Part shown: piece after piece, positions 35,980 to 45,203 of the stretch
How positions within the stretch are numbered: the first letter of the stretch is position 1
Layout: every line of letters starts with the position of its first letter
Assembly (NCBI RefSeq): GCF_042665075.1
Contig: NZ_JBHTBR010000005.1
Span: 992,001-1,056,000 of the forward strand
DNA length: 64,000 bases
Direction of reading: 5' to 3'
Origin: Hirschia litorea
GTDB taxonomy: Bacteria > Pseudomonadota > Alphaproteobacteria > Caulobacterales > Hyphomonadaceae
Program-made: the position numbers and the translations under genes
The notes under the pieces: model-generated
What the model was told of the DNA's origin: nothing
What the model saw: the letters and a program-made list of their open reading frames with translations, nothing else
The model's database searches: none

Positions 35980-37455
35980 ATGACAGCATTCTTAAAAACG
36001 AGTTGTAAATTGACAGCTTCAACGGTGTGTATCGCAATTGCTTTGGCAGCAGGATGTGCCCAAAATTCATCCTCGCATATGCCCGAAACTGTTGCCTCTA
36101 CTTGGTCGGAAAAGCCAAACCAATTTTCGCCAAGTTATGATCCTGAAAATTCAGAAGGATGGGTGCTGAATGCAAAGCTGAGTGACGAATTCAATGGGGA
36201 TAAATTGGATGAGTCAAAATGGTATGTGAATGGCACAGACGGCTATTTTTATCATTGGAAAGGGCGGGCACCCTCTCAATTTGCGCCGCACAATGTGCGG
36301 GTTGAAGACGGGATGATGAAGCTGACTTCACGTTGGGAACCAGATTATGAATTTGTCGATGAGACGACGAAGAGTGGTAAATTTGGAGATGATATCGCGC
36401 CCGTGACGGCAGCTGCTGTTATCAGTAAAAATCGGTTTTTACACGGCTATATGGAAGTGCGCTCTAAAAGCATGAATGCAGCCATGACAAGTGCATTTTG
36501 GACTTTGGGGTATCAATCTGAACTTGATATTTATGAGCAAATTGGGAATCCGAAAGTAAAGAATGGTAGCTTTCGTGAAGACCATTATACATCGGCCATT
36601 CATGATTGGCGACCAGGACGGTCGCAAGCTGGCGAGTTTGCCAATAATAAGAGCTTTCATAATGCCTACGATATGAAAACACGAACTGCTGATGCTTTTC
36701 ACGTTTATGGATGTGAATGGAGTGAAGCGGGATTGAAATTCTATCTTGATGGCAAACTTATCCACGAAACTTCGCGAGAGACTATCGGAGACGGGTGGGT
36801 AATAACCAATCCTCTGGAAATTTGGTTTGATTCAGAAATTTTCAATTGGCTGGGCTATCCGCATGCAGAAGAATTACCAGCAGATTATGAAGTTGATTAT
36901 GTGCGGGTCTGGCAAAAGCCCAATGCGAACTTACTTGATCGTGCATTCTTTGGATTTGAAGGGCCTATAACGGACAAAACATTTCCGCAGCCGCCGCAAG
37001 ATGTGCGCGGGAATATGCTGGTGAAACCTAAACAGCGTTTTTGGAAGATAAGTGACGAAGCCTCAAAATATGTCACTATTCAAGATGATATATATCGGGG
37101 TGGAAAAAGCAGTTTGCTAATTAATGTGCCGGCTAATTCTAAGTCAGGAGATGTGCGTGCCTCCTCACATAAAGGAGATGCTGTTTTGGGAGCAGGTGAT
37201 TATGTGTTGAAAATGGATGTCCGCGTCGATGATTCAAACACATTGAAGAGGCTTTATGCTGGTTTTGATAAAGCAATTGCGTTTGATCTAACGCAATTGG
37301 AAAAAGGAGAGTGGACGACTGTCTCACATGCATTTTCAGCAGATGGTACGATTGGTTCCAAGGCGGGTTTTTCAATTTCAGCCTCAAACGTTGATCTAGA
37401 GGGGCAGCAGGCAAAAGTGTTTATCGACAATATAAGCGTAGAAGCCGCTTCTTAA
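35980..37455 (+). CDS. GH16-family endo-galactanase-like lipoprotein
   Basis: 491 residues from ATG 35980. Signal peptide with lipobox AAGC (Cys26). The GH16 catalytic domain (about 60-320) carries the motif ELDIYE, giving nucleophile Glu181, assisting Asp183 and acid/base Glu186 with the beta-bulge spacing of agarases, porphyranases and carrageenases. The WKGRAPSQF segment recalls red-algal galactanases, but the subfamily is not assigned. A second beta-sandwich domain (about 325-491, DYVLKMDVRVDD, KVFIDNISVEA) resembles a carbohydrate-binding module. It is the only glycoside hydrolase recognised in the window and should make the first cuts at the cell surface. Confidence 0.88.
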   Translation: MTAFLKTSCKLTASTVCIAIALAAGCAQNSSSHMPETVASTWSEKPNQFSPSYDPENSEGWVLNAKLSDEFNGDKLDESKWYVNGTDGYFYHWKGRAPSQFAPHNVRVEDGMMKLTSRWEPDYEFVDETTKSGKFGDDIAPVTAAAVISKNRFLHGYMEVRSKSMNAAMTSAFWTLGYQSELDIYEQIGNPKVKNGSFREDHYTSAIHDWRPGRSQAGEFANNKSFHNAYDMKTRTADAFHVYGCEWSEAGLKFYLDGKLIHETSRETIGDGWVITNPLEIWFDSEIFNWLGYPHAEELPADYEVDYVRVWQKPNANLLDRAFFGFEGPITDKTFPQPPQDVRGNMLVKPKQRFWKISDEASKYVTIQDDIYRGGKSSLLINVPANSKSGDVRASSHKGDAVLGAGDYVLKMDVRVDDSNTLKRLYAGFDKAIAFDLTQLEKGEWTTVSHAFSADGTIGSKAGFSISASNVDLEGQQAKVFIDNISVEAAS

Positions 37456-37474
37456 TTCTCCAATTCAAAGTGAT

Positions 37475-37510
37475 AAAAACGGGCAGGGCTATAAAGCGCT
37501 GCCCGTTTTT
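37475..37510. terminator. Bidirectional rho-independent terminator
   Basis: AAAAACGGGCAG (37475-37486) pairs with CTGCCCGTTTTT (37499-37510) around a 12-nt loop, between the convergent GH16 (+) and FG-GAP (-) genes. Confidence 0.92.
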
Positions 37511-37517
37511 GTTTGGG

Positions 37518-39404
37518 TTAGTTATGGGTAATTATTCCAATTGAATGGGACATGTCGACTTTAGATATAGTCTGCGTTTCTGCTGCGCCGTCAGACCAGT
37601 TTACACTTGCAGATATGTCTTGAGTGCAACTTCCCAAACCAAAGTGTAATTGGGTGTTGAAGCTTTGAGAGTAAGGGGATGAAGAGCCGCCAACGCGCTG
37701 AATACGCGTTTGGCCACAGGCTTGTACCACGACTGAAGCACCAAGAGCGCTTGCTTTACCTTTGGGGGAGGAACCAATGTTCAATGTGATGAAATGTGCA
37801 TTTTTTGAAGGAGCAGATTTGTTTTTAAACAAGTGCCATTTGCCGCGTTCATTGTTGATTACTAGGTCTAGTTTGCCGTCTTGATTATAGTCAAAAGTTT
37901 CGACGCCGATGCCCGTCGCACCTAGTTCATTGGATATAACACCGTGGTGGTCACTCTCTTTGAATGTTCCATCGCCTTGGTTGAAATACAGCAATGACTT
38001 GTTTGCTTGGGCTGGGTTTCCTTGGCGTACAATCAATAAATCTTGATACCCATCATTATTATAATCCCCCACAGCGACGCTGCGTGTGTGTTCATTGCGG
38101 GCAAGATTGCTTTTCTGGGTAATATCGACAAACCCTGTTCCTGTGTTTTCCAAAAGCAAATCTTGTGGACCTGCTTCAAATTCATACTCAGGATAAGAAG
38201 GTACGTTGTGGATTACACCTGTCATGATAGGATTTGAGCGCGTTTCTATGCGCCATTTGTTATTACCGATATAGCCAAAGTGTAGACCTTGTTTGTCTTG
38301 TTTATCAGGCCAACCAAGCGCGTCACTACTGACAATGTGAATGTCCTGACCGCTATGAGTTTCTCCCTCGAATTTAAGCTGATACCCAGATTCGCCAACC
38401 CACACAGGAAGGTCTGGCCAAGCAGCTTGATAGTTTTCAATATCGAGCACTTCGCCCAATTCTAAATCTTCCAAACGCAAAGGTGCACGGCGCGCATAAA
38501 AGGCCAATGTCTTATTCTCACTATCGTAGAATGTTGCGCCATGAGGGATGTCTTTTGCACGCGTGACATAAAGGTCCAAATCGCCATCATTGTCGAAATC
38601 AATCTCTGCAATGGAGGTGACGTCGTTTATTTTGTTGTCGAATTTAAACAGGCTGTCAGATACATCTTTATACTGAAGATCACCTTGGCCCTGCAGCATG
38701 GTGATGCGATCAAATCCATAGAAGACAAGGTCGGAAATATTGTCGTTATTATAGTCCGTTACAAGGATACGATGACCTTCTTTAAGTGTGCGGGGGAGGT
38801 AGTCTTTAAATACAAACTCTCCCTGACCATCGTTTTTGTATATATAATTGGCACCCTTAGGGTCGGTAAAGTCTAAGGGAATGCCTGTTAGTATTAGGTC
38901 TAGATCACCATCATTGTCGCCATCGACGAACTTCGTTGTGCGGCCTCGCATCTTTTTGAAGTCTTCTTTGAAATTCTCCCCATCCGTAATTTTCCTATCT
39001 TTAGAGACGTGGAAAACTTTGGCGTTGCGCGCATTGGACCCTGAGCCGCCGCCACGGGAGATGAGAATATCAATATCTCCATCGTCATTGTAATCACCGA
39101 CAGTAATACCGTGCATGTCACCGACGATTAAATCAGTCCCTTTTGCGTATTTGCCCTTGTTGTTCCAATAGAGTTTGATGCTGTAGCCGTGATCTGTGAG
39201 AAGCAGATCCTGAAATCCGTCTTGATCAAGGTCTGCAATAATAGCGTTATCCCATTTGCGGCGGTTCACATTTTCAAATTTGATATCTGAAGTGGTCTCT
39301 TCAAATAAGTGATTTGGGCTGTTAGCTGAAGATGCGGTAGGGAGAGTTTGGGAGAGGGCAGATGTCTGACACCCAGTTGCTGCAAGAGCGATAGTGCCAA
39401 GCAA
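37518..39404 (-). CDS. FG-GAP repeat / ASPIC-UnbV domain lipoprotein
   Basis: 628 residues. At least seven calcium-binding FG-GAP-like repeats, each with a DxDxDG-type loop (DLDQDGFQDL, DYNDDGDIDI, DGDNDGDLDL, DFDNDGDLDL, DYNNDGYQDL, DYNQDGKLDL and others), form a propeller. The C-terminus (about 520-620) matches the ASPIC/UnbV domain. A lipobox ATGC lies near the N-terminus. The start is odd: the only standard start is TTG at 39404, which leaves a signal of 11 residues with no positive charge, whereas the in-frame codons just upstream (FKRILL) look like its missing N-region. Probably a surface glycan-binding or structural protein; no enzyme activity is assigned. Confidence 0.82.
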   Translation of the reverse strand: MLGTIALAATGCQTSALSQTLPTASSANSPNHLFEETTSDIKFENVNRRKWDNAIIADLDQDGFQDLLLTDHGYSIKLYWNNKGKYAKGTDLIVGDMHGITVGDYNDDGDIDILISRGGGSGSNARNAKVFHVSKDRKITDGENFKEDFKKMRGRTTKFVDGDNDGDLDLILTGIPLDFTDPKGANYIYKNDGQGEFVFKDYLPRTLKEGHRILVTDYNNDNISDLVFYGFDRITMLQGQGDLQYKDVSDSLFKFDNKINDVTSIAEIDFDNDGDLDLYVTRAKDIPHGATFYDSENKTLAFYARRAPLRLEDLELGEVLDIENYQAAWPDLPVWVGESGYQLKFEGETHSGQDIHIVSSDALGWPDKQDKQGLHFGYIGNNKWRIETRSNPIMTGVIHNVPSYPEYEFEAGPQDLLLENTGTGFVDITQKSNLARNEHTRSVAVGDYNNDGYQDLLIVRQGNPAQANKSLLYFNQGDGTFKESDHHGVISNELGATGIGVETFDYNQDGKLDLVINNERGKWHLFKNKSAPSKNAHFITLNIGSSPKGKASALGASVVVQACGQTRIQRVGGSSSPYSQSFNTQLHFGLGSCTQDISASVNWSDGAAETQTISKVDMSHSIGIITHN

Positions 39405-39659
39405 GATACGTTTGAAGCCGTGACTAGATGAAGATATTGAAAATTCCCAAATGATGTAAAACTAGAAAGAGGTCTAGAATACCCTCAAACATCATACTTT
39501 TCAATTGTTGGTATGTGGCGTTGAGGCGTGTGGTGAACGGAAATTCTATGTAATTAGTTATGATCTTATGGCTTGTGCAATGGCAGTGTCTGGCATCATT
39601 GTGTGTATAGAGAATGAGTGTTTGTATTCTCAAAAAATTATCAATTTGGACCCAGATAT

Positions 39660-40937
39660 ATGATTGCTTATCGCGCCGCTCTGCCCATGGTCTTTGCAAT
39701 ATGGTTTTTGCAATTGGCTGGCGGAATTCTTGGTCTGGTCACACCACTTGGTTTAGGTGAAATGGGGGTAAGCCTTTCCAATATCGGATTGGTTGCTTCT
39801 CTTTATGCCGTGGGGTTTATGGCGGGGGCGTTGAGTGCGCCTTACTGGATTTCACGTATTGGAAATATTCGTTGTTTTTCAATGGCGGCCGCTATCTGCT
39901 GTATTAGTTGTTTGAGCATGGATATGTGGCAACATCCGGGTGTTTGGGCTGTGCTGCGCCTTTTAATTGGCCTTGCTTTTTCTCTCATGGTGACCGCGAT
40001 TGAATCTTGGATGGGGGCAGCAATATCGCCTGCGCAACGCGGCGGCGTGATGAGTATCTATCACTTGGTCGCAAAAGCGGCGCTATTGCTGGGGCCTTTG
40101 ATTATAATTGGGAATGCGTCATTGGATCATACCAATTATGTGTTGTCGGGGATATTTCTAGCAGCTGCGCTGATACCTGTGTGTATCACAAAACAGAATG
40201 AACCTCCGCGACCTGTGAGAGATAATAAGTCGATATTCTCTCTTATACATACTGCGCCTTCGGCGGTGATTGGGGCGTTTTTTGCGGGTGCGATCAACTC
40301 AGCAGTAATGGCGTTATTGCCCTTATTTATGCAGCCCTTTTCGCGTGCGGAAGATGTTACTTTATATGCAGCCTTAGCTCTTGCGGCAGTGAATGTGGGG
40401 GGATTGATTAGCCAATGGCCTATGGGCTGGCTGTCTGACCATATGGATCGCAGGGTCGTTGTTGGGATTACTGCGATTATTGCGGCGGTGGCGGGGGCAA
40501 TAATCTTTTTCTTTGCAGAGCTTATGTCTATGTCCGTCCTTCTTGTGCTTTTGGGCATATGGGGAGCGGGTTCGCTGGTGTATTATGGAATTTGCGTGGC
40601 CCATGGCGTGGATCGTTCAAAGAAAGAGCAGATTACGCAAATGATGTCTCTTCTACTATTTGTGTGGGCGACAGGGGCGGTTATCGGCCCCTTCGTGCTG
40701 GGGCTAGCTATGAACAGCCTATTGGGTGTGAAGGGGTTGTTTGGTGTCGTCTTTATTCTTCACCTGTTTTTGGCATTTGTGATGATTGTACGTAATAGCA
40801 GCCGTGCATCTCCACCCGAAGATGCGCAAGCTGATTGGCACCCAACATTGCCCTCAACAGTTGCTATGATTGATATTGATCCAAGAACACCAGATGAGGG
40901 GGGAATACAGGGGAAAAGCGAGACTCACTCGCTTTAA
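39660..40937 (+). CDS. MFS transporter (YcaD-like)
   Basis: 425 residues from the ATG at 39660; the frame is open to GTG 39618. About 12 membrane segments. The GLASLYAVGFMAGALSAPYWISRIGNIR region and the MGWLSDHMDRRVV loop are typical of the drug/sugar MFS group that includes YcaD. The hydrophilic tail (about 390-425) is longer than usual. No substrate can be inferred. It begins the part of the window unrelated to glycan use, and the next gene is convergent. Confidence 0.8.
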   Translation: MIAYRAALPMVFAIWFLQLAGGILGLVTPLGLGEMGVSLSNIGLVASLYAVGFMAGALSAPYWISRIGNIRCFSMAAAICCISCLSMDMWQHPGVWAVLRLLIGLAFSLMVTAIESWMGAAISPAQRGGVMSIYHLVAKAALLLGPLIIIGNASLDHTNYVLSGIFLAAALIPVCITKQNEPPRPVRDNKSIFSLIHTAPSAVIGAFFAGAINSAVMALLPLFMQPFSRAEDVTLYAALALAAVNVGGLISQWPMGWLSDHMDRRVVVGITAIIAAVAGAIIFFFAELMSMSVLLVLLGIWGAGSLVYYGICVAHGVDRSKKEQITQMMSLLLFVWATGAVIGPFVLGLAMNSLLGVKGLFGVVFILHLFLAFVMIVRNSSRASPPEDAQADWHPTLPSTVAMIDIDPRTPDEGGIQGKSETHSL

Positions 40938-40970
40938 GCAGAGGAATATATCTGTTGAGCTTTAGTTTAC

Positions 40971-41498
40971 TTACTGCTTGCGCGACTTCAAGAAGTCTGC
41001 TTGTAGCCGATACATTCTTAGGGCGTTTTGATATTCGCCATCAACAAAGAACTCATTGATAAGGCAACCTTCTTCGATGAAGCCGGCTGTTTTATAAATA
41101 TGGATTGCTGCCTCATTTGAAGTTGAGACGATAAGGTAGACTTTATTCAGGTTGAGAATGCAGAAAGCGTAATCAAGTGCCAGATTGGTGATGGTCTTGC
41201 CATAACCTTCGCCTTGGTGTGTGGGGGCGACAATGACCTGAAATTCTGCGCGGCGATGAATGTAGTTGATTTCTACAAGCTCAACCAAGCCGATACGATC
41301 ACCTGTCTCATCCTCCGCTATGAAACGACGCTCTGAGAGGTCATGAATGTGTTTTAAATAAAGTTCTTCAAGCTCGACAAAGGACTCATAGGGCTCTTCA
41401 AACCAGTAATTCATAACGCGACGATTATTGTTCAGCTCGTGAACAAATTGTAGGTCACCCTTTTCAAGAGCGCGCAATTTTGCAGAAATAGGGGACAT
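40971..41498 (-). CDS. speG: Spermidine N1-acetyltransferase
   Basis: GNAT acetyltransferase of 175 residues. From memory it is closely similar to E. coli SpeG throughout (NNRRVMNYWFEEPYESFVEL, KHIHDLSERRF, GLVELVEINYIHRRAEFQ, LNKVYLIVSTSNEAAIHIY). It transfers acetyl from acetyl-CoA to spermidine or spermine, limiting polyamine toxicity. The acetyl-CoA loop is APTHQGEGYGK. Monocistronic, between a convergent MFS gene and piuC. Confidence 0.93.
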   Translation of the reverse strand: MSPISAKLRALEKGDLQFVHELNNNRRVMNYWFEEPYESFVELEELYLKHIHDLSERRFIAEDETGDRIGLVELVEINYIHRRAEFQVIVAPTHQGEGYGKTITNLALDYAFCILNLNKVYLIVSTSNEAAIHIYKTAGFIEEGCLINEFFVDGEYQNALRMYRLQADFLKSRKQ

Positions 41499-41634
41499 TC
41501 AAAGCTTCTTTCGCGTGGAAATAATGGCTGTTATTGAGTGTGCATTTGGTGATGTCATAGCACAGACTCATGCGCGGATAGCATTGAAATTTGTTGAAAA
41601 AAGGCTGGATTTTCAGAATTTCCGGTTTCTTATA

Positions 41635-42318
41635 TTAGAGCTCTGTCCATTGACGCAAAAGATTGTGGTAGACACCAGTCAGTGACAAAACGATATCGTG
41701 GCTTTCGCCTAATTCTGCACGTGCTTTCATAATGCTCTGGTCAAGATCAAATAGAGTGCGACGCTGTCCATCATCTTTGACCATGGATTGGCTCCAGAAA
41801 AAGCTTGCCCATCGTGTACCGCGGGTAACTGGGTTTACGCGATGTAGGCTATTTGCGGAATAGACAACCATATCTCCCGCTTCAAACTTTATACATTGTT
41901 CGCCATACGTATCCTGTATTACGAGTTCACCACCTTCATATTCGTCTGGATCAGATAAGAAGAGGGTAGAAGAAACATCTGTGCGAATACGAAGCCCTGC
42001 GGATTGAATAAACCTTACTGCGTTATCTATGTGAGCGCCAAAGGACATGCCTTCATTATATCGATTGAAAAGCGGTGGGTAGACGCGCAAAGGTAGGGCA
42101 GCGGCGTTGAAGACTGGGTGTTGAGCGAGCGCCGGTAATAGGATCTGCTGCAACTGAGAGGCTGTATCACTGTCTTCAGGAATTTGAAGGTTGTTTTTTG
42201 TTTGAGAGGATTGAATGCCCGCAGTAACTTTGCCGTCAACCCACTGAGAACTTTCTAGAATTTTTCTAATTTCTTTGACTTGCGTGGTTGAAAGTACTTT
42301 TTCTGCTTTGATCAGCAT
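41635..42318 (-). CDS. piuC: PKHD-type Fe(II)/2-oxoglutarate hydroxylase PiuC
   Basis: 227 residues from the ATG at 42316-42318, which has GGGAGG upstream; the frame runs 20 codons further but the shorter form matches PiuC length. The 2-His-1-Asp iron site is visible as GAHIDNA and SLHRVNP, followed by the 2-oxoglutarate-binding Arg (TRGTRWASFFW). PiuC genes regularly follow PiuA/Fiu-type siderophore receptors under Fur control, as here. The biochemical substrate is not known. A terminator stands between the receptor and this gene. Confidence 0.92.
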   Translation of the reverse strand: MLIKAEKVLSTTQVKEIRKILESSQWVDGKVTAGIQSSQTKNNLQIPEDSDTASQLQQILLPALAQHPVFNAAALPLRVYPPLFNRYNEGMSFGAHIDNAVRFIQSAGLRIRTDVSSTLFLSDPDEYEGGELVIQDTYGEQCIKFEAGDMVVYSANSLHRVNPVTRGTRWASFFWSQSMVKDDGQRRTLFDLDQSIMKARAELGESHDIVLSLTGVYHNLLRQWTEL

Positions 42319-42335
42319 GTCTGCCTCCCATATTG

Positions 42336-42380
42336 TATAAAAATGTGCCGGACCACCTTCCTGCAAATGGTCCGGCACAT
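42336..42380 (-). terminator. Terminator between siderophore receptor and piuC
   Basis: On the minus strand ATGTGCCGGACCA (42368-42380 as read) pairs perfectly with TGGTCCGGCACAT (42343-42355) around 12 nt, followed by TTTTTATAC. It would end receptor transcripts or set the receptor to PiuC ratio. Confidence 0.88.
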
Positions 42381-42442
42381 GACAAATACATCCTAATCCA
42401 ACTACATTTTGTGTCTGGTCGCCGTGTAGTTGTTAGCGCTGA

Positions 42443-44716
42443 TTAGAATGTTGCTGTCAAGCTTGCGATAGCTGTGCGCCCTGCTGCGGGGGTCACACGA
42501 CTAGAGTGGATTTGGCTGAAATAGTCTTCATCCGTTAGGTTGTTGATATTTAGTGCGGCGCGGTAGTTGCCAAAATCGTAAGCAATAAAACTATCCATTG
42601 TGGTGCGCCCATCCAATTTCTGTGTGTTGGAGGTGTTGAGGAAGACTTCGCTTTGGTAATTTACACTACCACCAATTTGAAGACCTTTTAGCGGGCCGTT
42701 TAACAAGTTGTACGTAACGAATACATTTGCGGCATTTTCAGGTACATACTGTGTTTTGTTGCCCGTTACGCTGGAATCTATGAGGCCGGAACGGTTCACA
42801 TATTCATCGATTGTGGAATTGAGATAAGTGTAATTGGCCGAAATATTCAACGCATCTGTCGCCTGACCTGAAAGACCAATTTCTATACCTTCAACGCTTT
42901 GCTTGAGGCCGGATGCTGTAATATCACCCGAAATAGGATCGGTTTCTTTTGCATTGTCCTTTTCAGTTTTGAATATTGAGGATTGAAGAAGGATATTCCC
43001 GCCCAATAAACCAATTTTGGCACCTATTTCGTATGATTTGTTCTCTTCAGGATCTAGATCTTGCGTCGTGGAAGATAGGCTTGTGCCGTTAGCGATCGTG
43101 ACACCTGGAGGTGTCGCAGATGTAGAGTAAGAAATATAATAGTGTTGATATTCTGTCGGTTCCCATAATAGACTTGCCTTGGGGTTGAAGAACTCAGTGT
43201 TGGACGCATATTGCGTAAGACAATTATCTCCCAATGTGCCGCTGCATGCTGTGGGTGCATAAGGTGTTGTGAAATCTATTCGGTTTTGGTCAACTTCATA
43301 GGAGTTGAAGCGACCGCCCAACACCATTGAGATTGCTTCTGTGAACCATAGTTGGTCATGTATGAAAATGGAGATGTCTTTTCCGGTAGTATCTTCAATT
43401 CTGTAAACCTGACCCAATGCCGGCCCTTCTCCATGCGTGGGTGAAAGGACACTTTTAGGGACGCGGCCACGGTCAGTGGTATCAAATCCAAGGCGTTTAC
43501 GTTCGTTAGATTGGTAGGACGCATCCCAGCCTATAAGAAGCTCATTTTCTAAATGGCCCAATGGGGAGGTGACGCGAAGAGTGGAGACATTTTGAACGCC
43601 CCATGTGTTTTGATCATAGGGACTAGATCGGGTTAGGATTTCAGCATTTGCGCGTGTTGCTTCATCTTCTATTCCAATACAATCCGCACCCGTACTACAG
43701 GAGTTGATAGTTTGCACGAATAGACGGCTATACGCACCGACCTTGGTGTCACTTGTGAATTCTATATTGTCACTTATTGAATGTTTAAAACGCGCAGTCA
43801 GGGAGTCGACAATGGATTCGTCCGTGTCTGAATCATATCCGTAAAAGTTAGAACTTGGGATGCCATATTCCGTGAGGGGGCGATTGTTGTAAAAGCCAAC
43901 GCCATAATCAGGTGTGCGATCGTCTTCTTGGTGGAGATAAGATAGGGTGAAGCTTGTTTTCTTGCCCAGACCAAATCCGATAGATGGTGCAAAACCCCAA
44001 CGTTTTGAATTGATCACGTCTCGCCCTTCAACGCCATTCTCATGAACCATTGCGTTGATACGAAGTGCTGTTGAGCTGTTTAGCTGCTGGTTCCAGTCAC
44101 CAGAGAAACGCGCATAATCTGCAGTACCAGCTGAAATTGTTCCGCTAATTGCGTTCTTAAGGTGAGGTGTTTTAGAGCTAGTGTTAATACCACCGCCAGT
44201 GACCCCGCGGCCTAATGTTGTGGAGGATGATCCTTTGAGGACTTCAACCTGCTCAAAATTGAAACTATCGCGGGTGAAAACACCGAAATCACGAAGGCCA
44301 TCGGTAAAGATATCATTCTTCGCTGATAACCCACGAATAAAGAATTGGTCGCCATTGAGGACGCCGCCTTCACCTAGGTCTGTTGTGATACCAGGGACAT
44401 TGCGCAGTGCCTGTTCCAGCGTGTTGACTCCTTGGGCTTTGAGTAGGTCTTGGTCGATTACATTGATTATTTGAGGAATATCTTCAACGGGACCAGTGAG
44501 TGTAGAGATAGAAGACTCTACTTTTTGACCATCCACATGCACTGTATCCATGACACGCTCTTTATCTTTAGGAGGTGCGGTTTCGTCTGCGTTCGCGGGA
44601 AGTGCAGCCCATCCTGATAGAAGTGCGAGCCCCAAAACACCTGCGACAGCAGTATCTGATTTAGGTGGGTTCGCGGAAGTCGATTCCAGCGTTGTCTTAC
44701 TGTTTGGCATTTGCAT
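42443..44716 (-). CDS. piuA: TonB-dependent catecholate siderophore receptor (Fiu/PiuA-like)
   Basis: 757 residues. N-terminal signal region (GVLGLALLSGWAALPANA), plug domain (about 60-190, with TLTGPVEDIPQIINVIDQDLL and VLKGSSSTTLGRGVTGGGIN, characteristic of catecholate receptors) and beta-barrel ending in a Phe (SLTATF). It imports ferric catecholates. The ligand could also be a monocatechol breakdown product, as with Fiu. Two Fur-box-like sites lie directly upstream and piuC downstream. Confidence 0.9.
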   Translation of the reverse strand: MQMPNSKTTLESTSANPPKSDTAVAGVLGLALLSGWAALPANADETAPPKDKERVMDTVHVDGQKVESSISTLTGPVEDIPQIINVIDQDLLKAQGVNTLEQALRNVPGITTDLGEGGVLNGDQFFIRGLSAKNDIFTDGLRDFGVFTRDSFNFEQVEVLKGSSSTTLGRGVTGGGINTSSKTPHLKNAISGTISAGTADYARFSGDWNQQLNSSTALRINAMVHENGVEGRDVINSKRWGFAPSIGFGLGKKTSFTLSYLHQEDDRTPDYGVGFYNNRPLTEYGIPSSNFYGYDSDTDESIVDSLTARFKHSISDNIEFTSDTKVGAYSRLFVQTINSCSTGADCIGIEDEATRANAEILTRSSPYDQNTWGVQNVSTLRVTSPLGHLENELLIGWDASYQSNERKRLGFDTTDRGRVPKSVLSPTHGEGPALGQVYRIEDTTGKDISIFIHDQLWFTEAISMVLGGRFNSYEVDQNRIDFTTPYAPTACSGTLGDNCLTQYASNTEFFNPKASLLWEPTEYQHYYISYSTSATPPGVTIANGTSLSSTTQDLDPEENKSYEIGAKIGLLGGNILLQSSIFKTEKDNAKETDPISGDITASGLKQSVEGIEIGLSGQATDALNISANYTYLNSTIDEYVNRSGLIDSSVTGNKTQYVPENAANVFVTYNLLNGPLKGLQIGGSVNYQSEVFLNTSNTQKLDGRTTMDSFIAYDFGNYRAALNINNLTDEDYFSQIHSSRVTPAAGRTAIASLTATF

Positions 44717-44739
44717 TTTGGCCCCTTATAAAATGCTAT

Positions 44740-44754
44740 TGATAATCATTCGCA
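44740..44754 (-). promoter_or_regulatory. Fur box 1 upstream of the siderophore receptor
   Basis: TGATAATCATTCGCA matches the 7-1-7 Fur pattern TGATAAT-N-ATTATCA at 13 of 15 positions. It is located 23 bp upstream of the receptor ATG. Confidence 0.8.
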
Positions 44755-44792
44755 AATCTCTACAAGGTGCGAGGTTGTAAATCAATAGCGAT

Positions 44793-44807
44793 TGAGAATC
44801 ATTTGCA
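44793..44807 (-). promoter_or_regulatory. Fur box 2 upstream of the siderophore receptor
   Basis: TGAGAATCATTTGCA is a second 7-1-7 Fur-like site, 53 bp from the first. Two sites suggest tight iron repression of the receptor. Confidence 0.75.
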
Positions 44808-45136
44808 AATAAATCTGAAAAAGGTTGGAAATTGGGAGGGCGCGCTGCGCTAAATGATTGAATGAGCCTCGTTCAAACTGAGTTTGAAACAGATTTTGAG
44901 TTTAGAGTATTTTGCTCAAGTGGCTGTATAATGGTTAGAATGTTGATTTTATATATAAAAATATAAATTAGAGAATTGTGTGAAAACACTTATTCATCAC
45001 AGGGCGAAGATGAAGAAATGACGAGTATGCACGACTAAGTTATTCTGGAATAAGATATTCTGGGTGAGACAGGTATTTGCGTGCTTTTTATGCAAAGTGA
45101 GTTGTGTCTTAAATTTTGTATACTATGTTTAGGGGC
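44808..45136. other. Gene-free spacer between Fur boxes and riboswitch
   Basis: About 330 AT-rich bases without a gene. A direct repeat TATTCTGG occurs at 45041-45048 and 45055-45062. The promoter of the riboswitch-gdx transcript must lie here but was not assigned. Confidence 0.4.
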
Positions 45137-45177
45137 CCGGACGAGATGCGCCGTACCCGGTTAAGACAAGACGACGC
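45137..45177 (+). ncRNA. Guanidine-III riboswitch (ykkC-III / PRD class)
   Basis: The 41-nt segment starts CCGGACGAGATGCGCCGTAC and continues CCCGGTTAAGACAAGACGAC, ending in GC. It is nearly identical to the known guanidine-III aptamer consensus, including the two strands of the pseudoknot (GCGCCG with the terminal GACGACGC) and the CCGG/CCGG stem. It ends 13 nt before the ribosome-binding site AAGGAG (45191-45196) of a Gdx-type exporter, the classic target. Guanidinium binding would expose the ribosome-binding site. Confidence 0.95.
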
Positions 45178-45203
45178 CTTTGTTTTTATAAAGGAGTCGC
45201 ATT

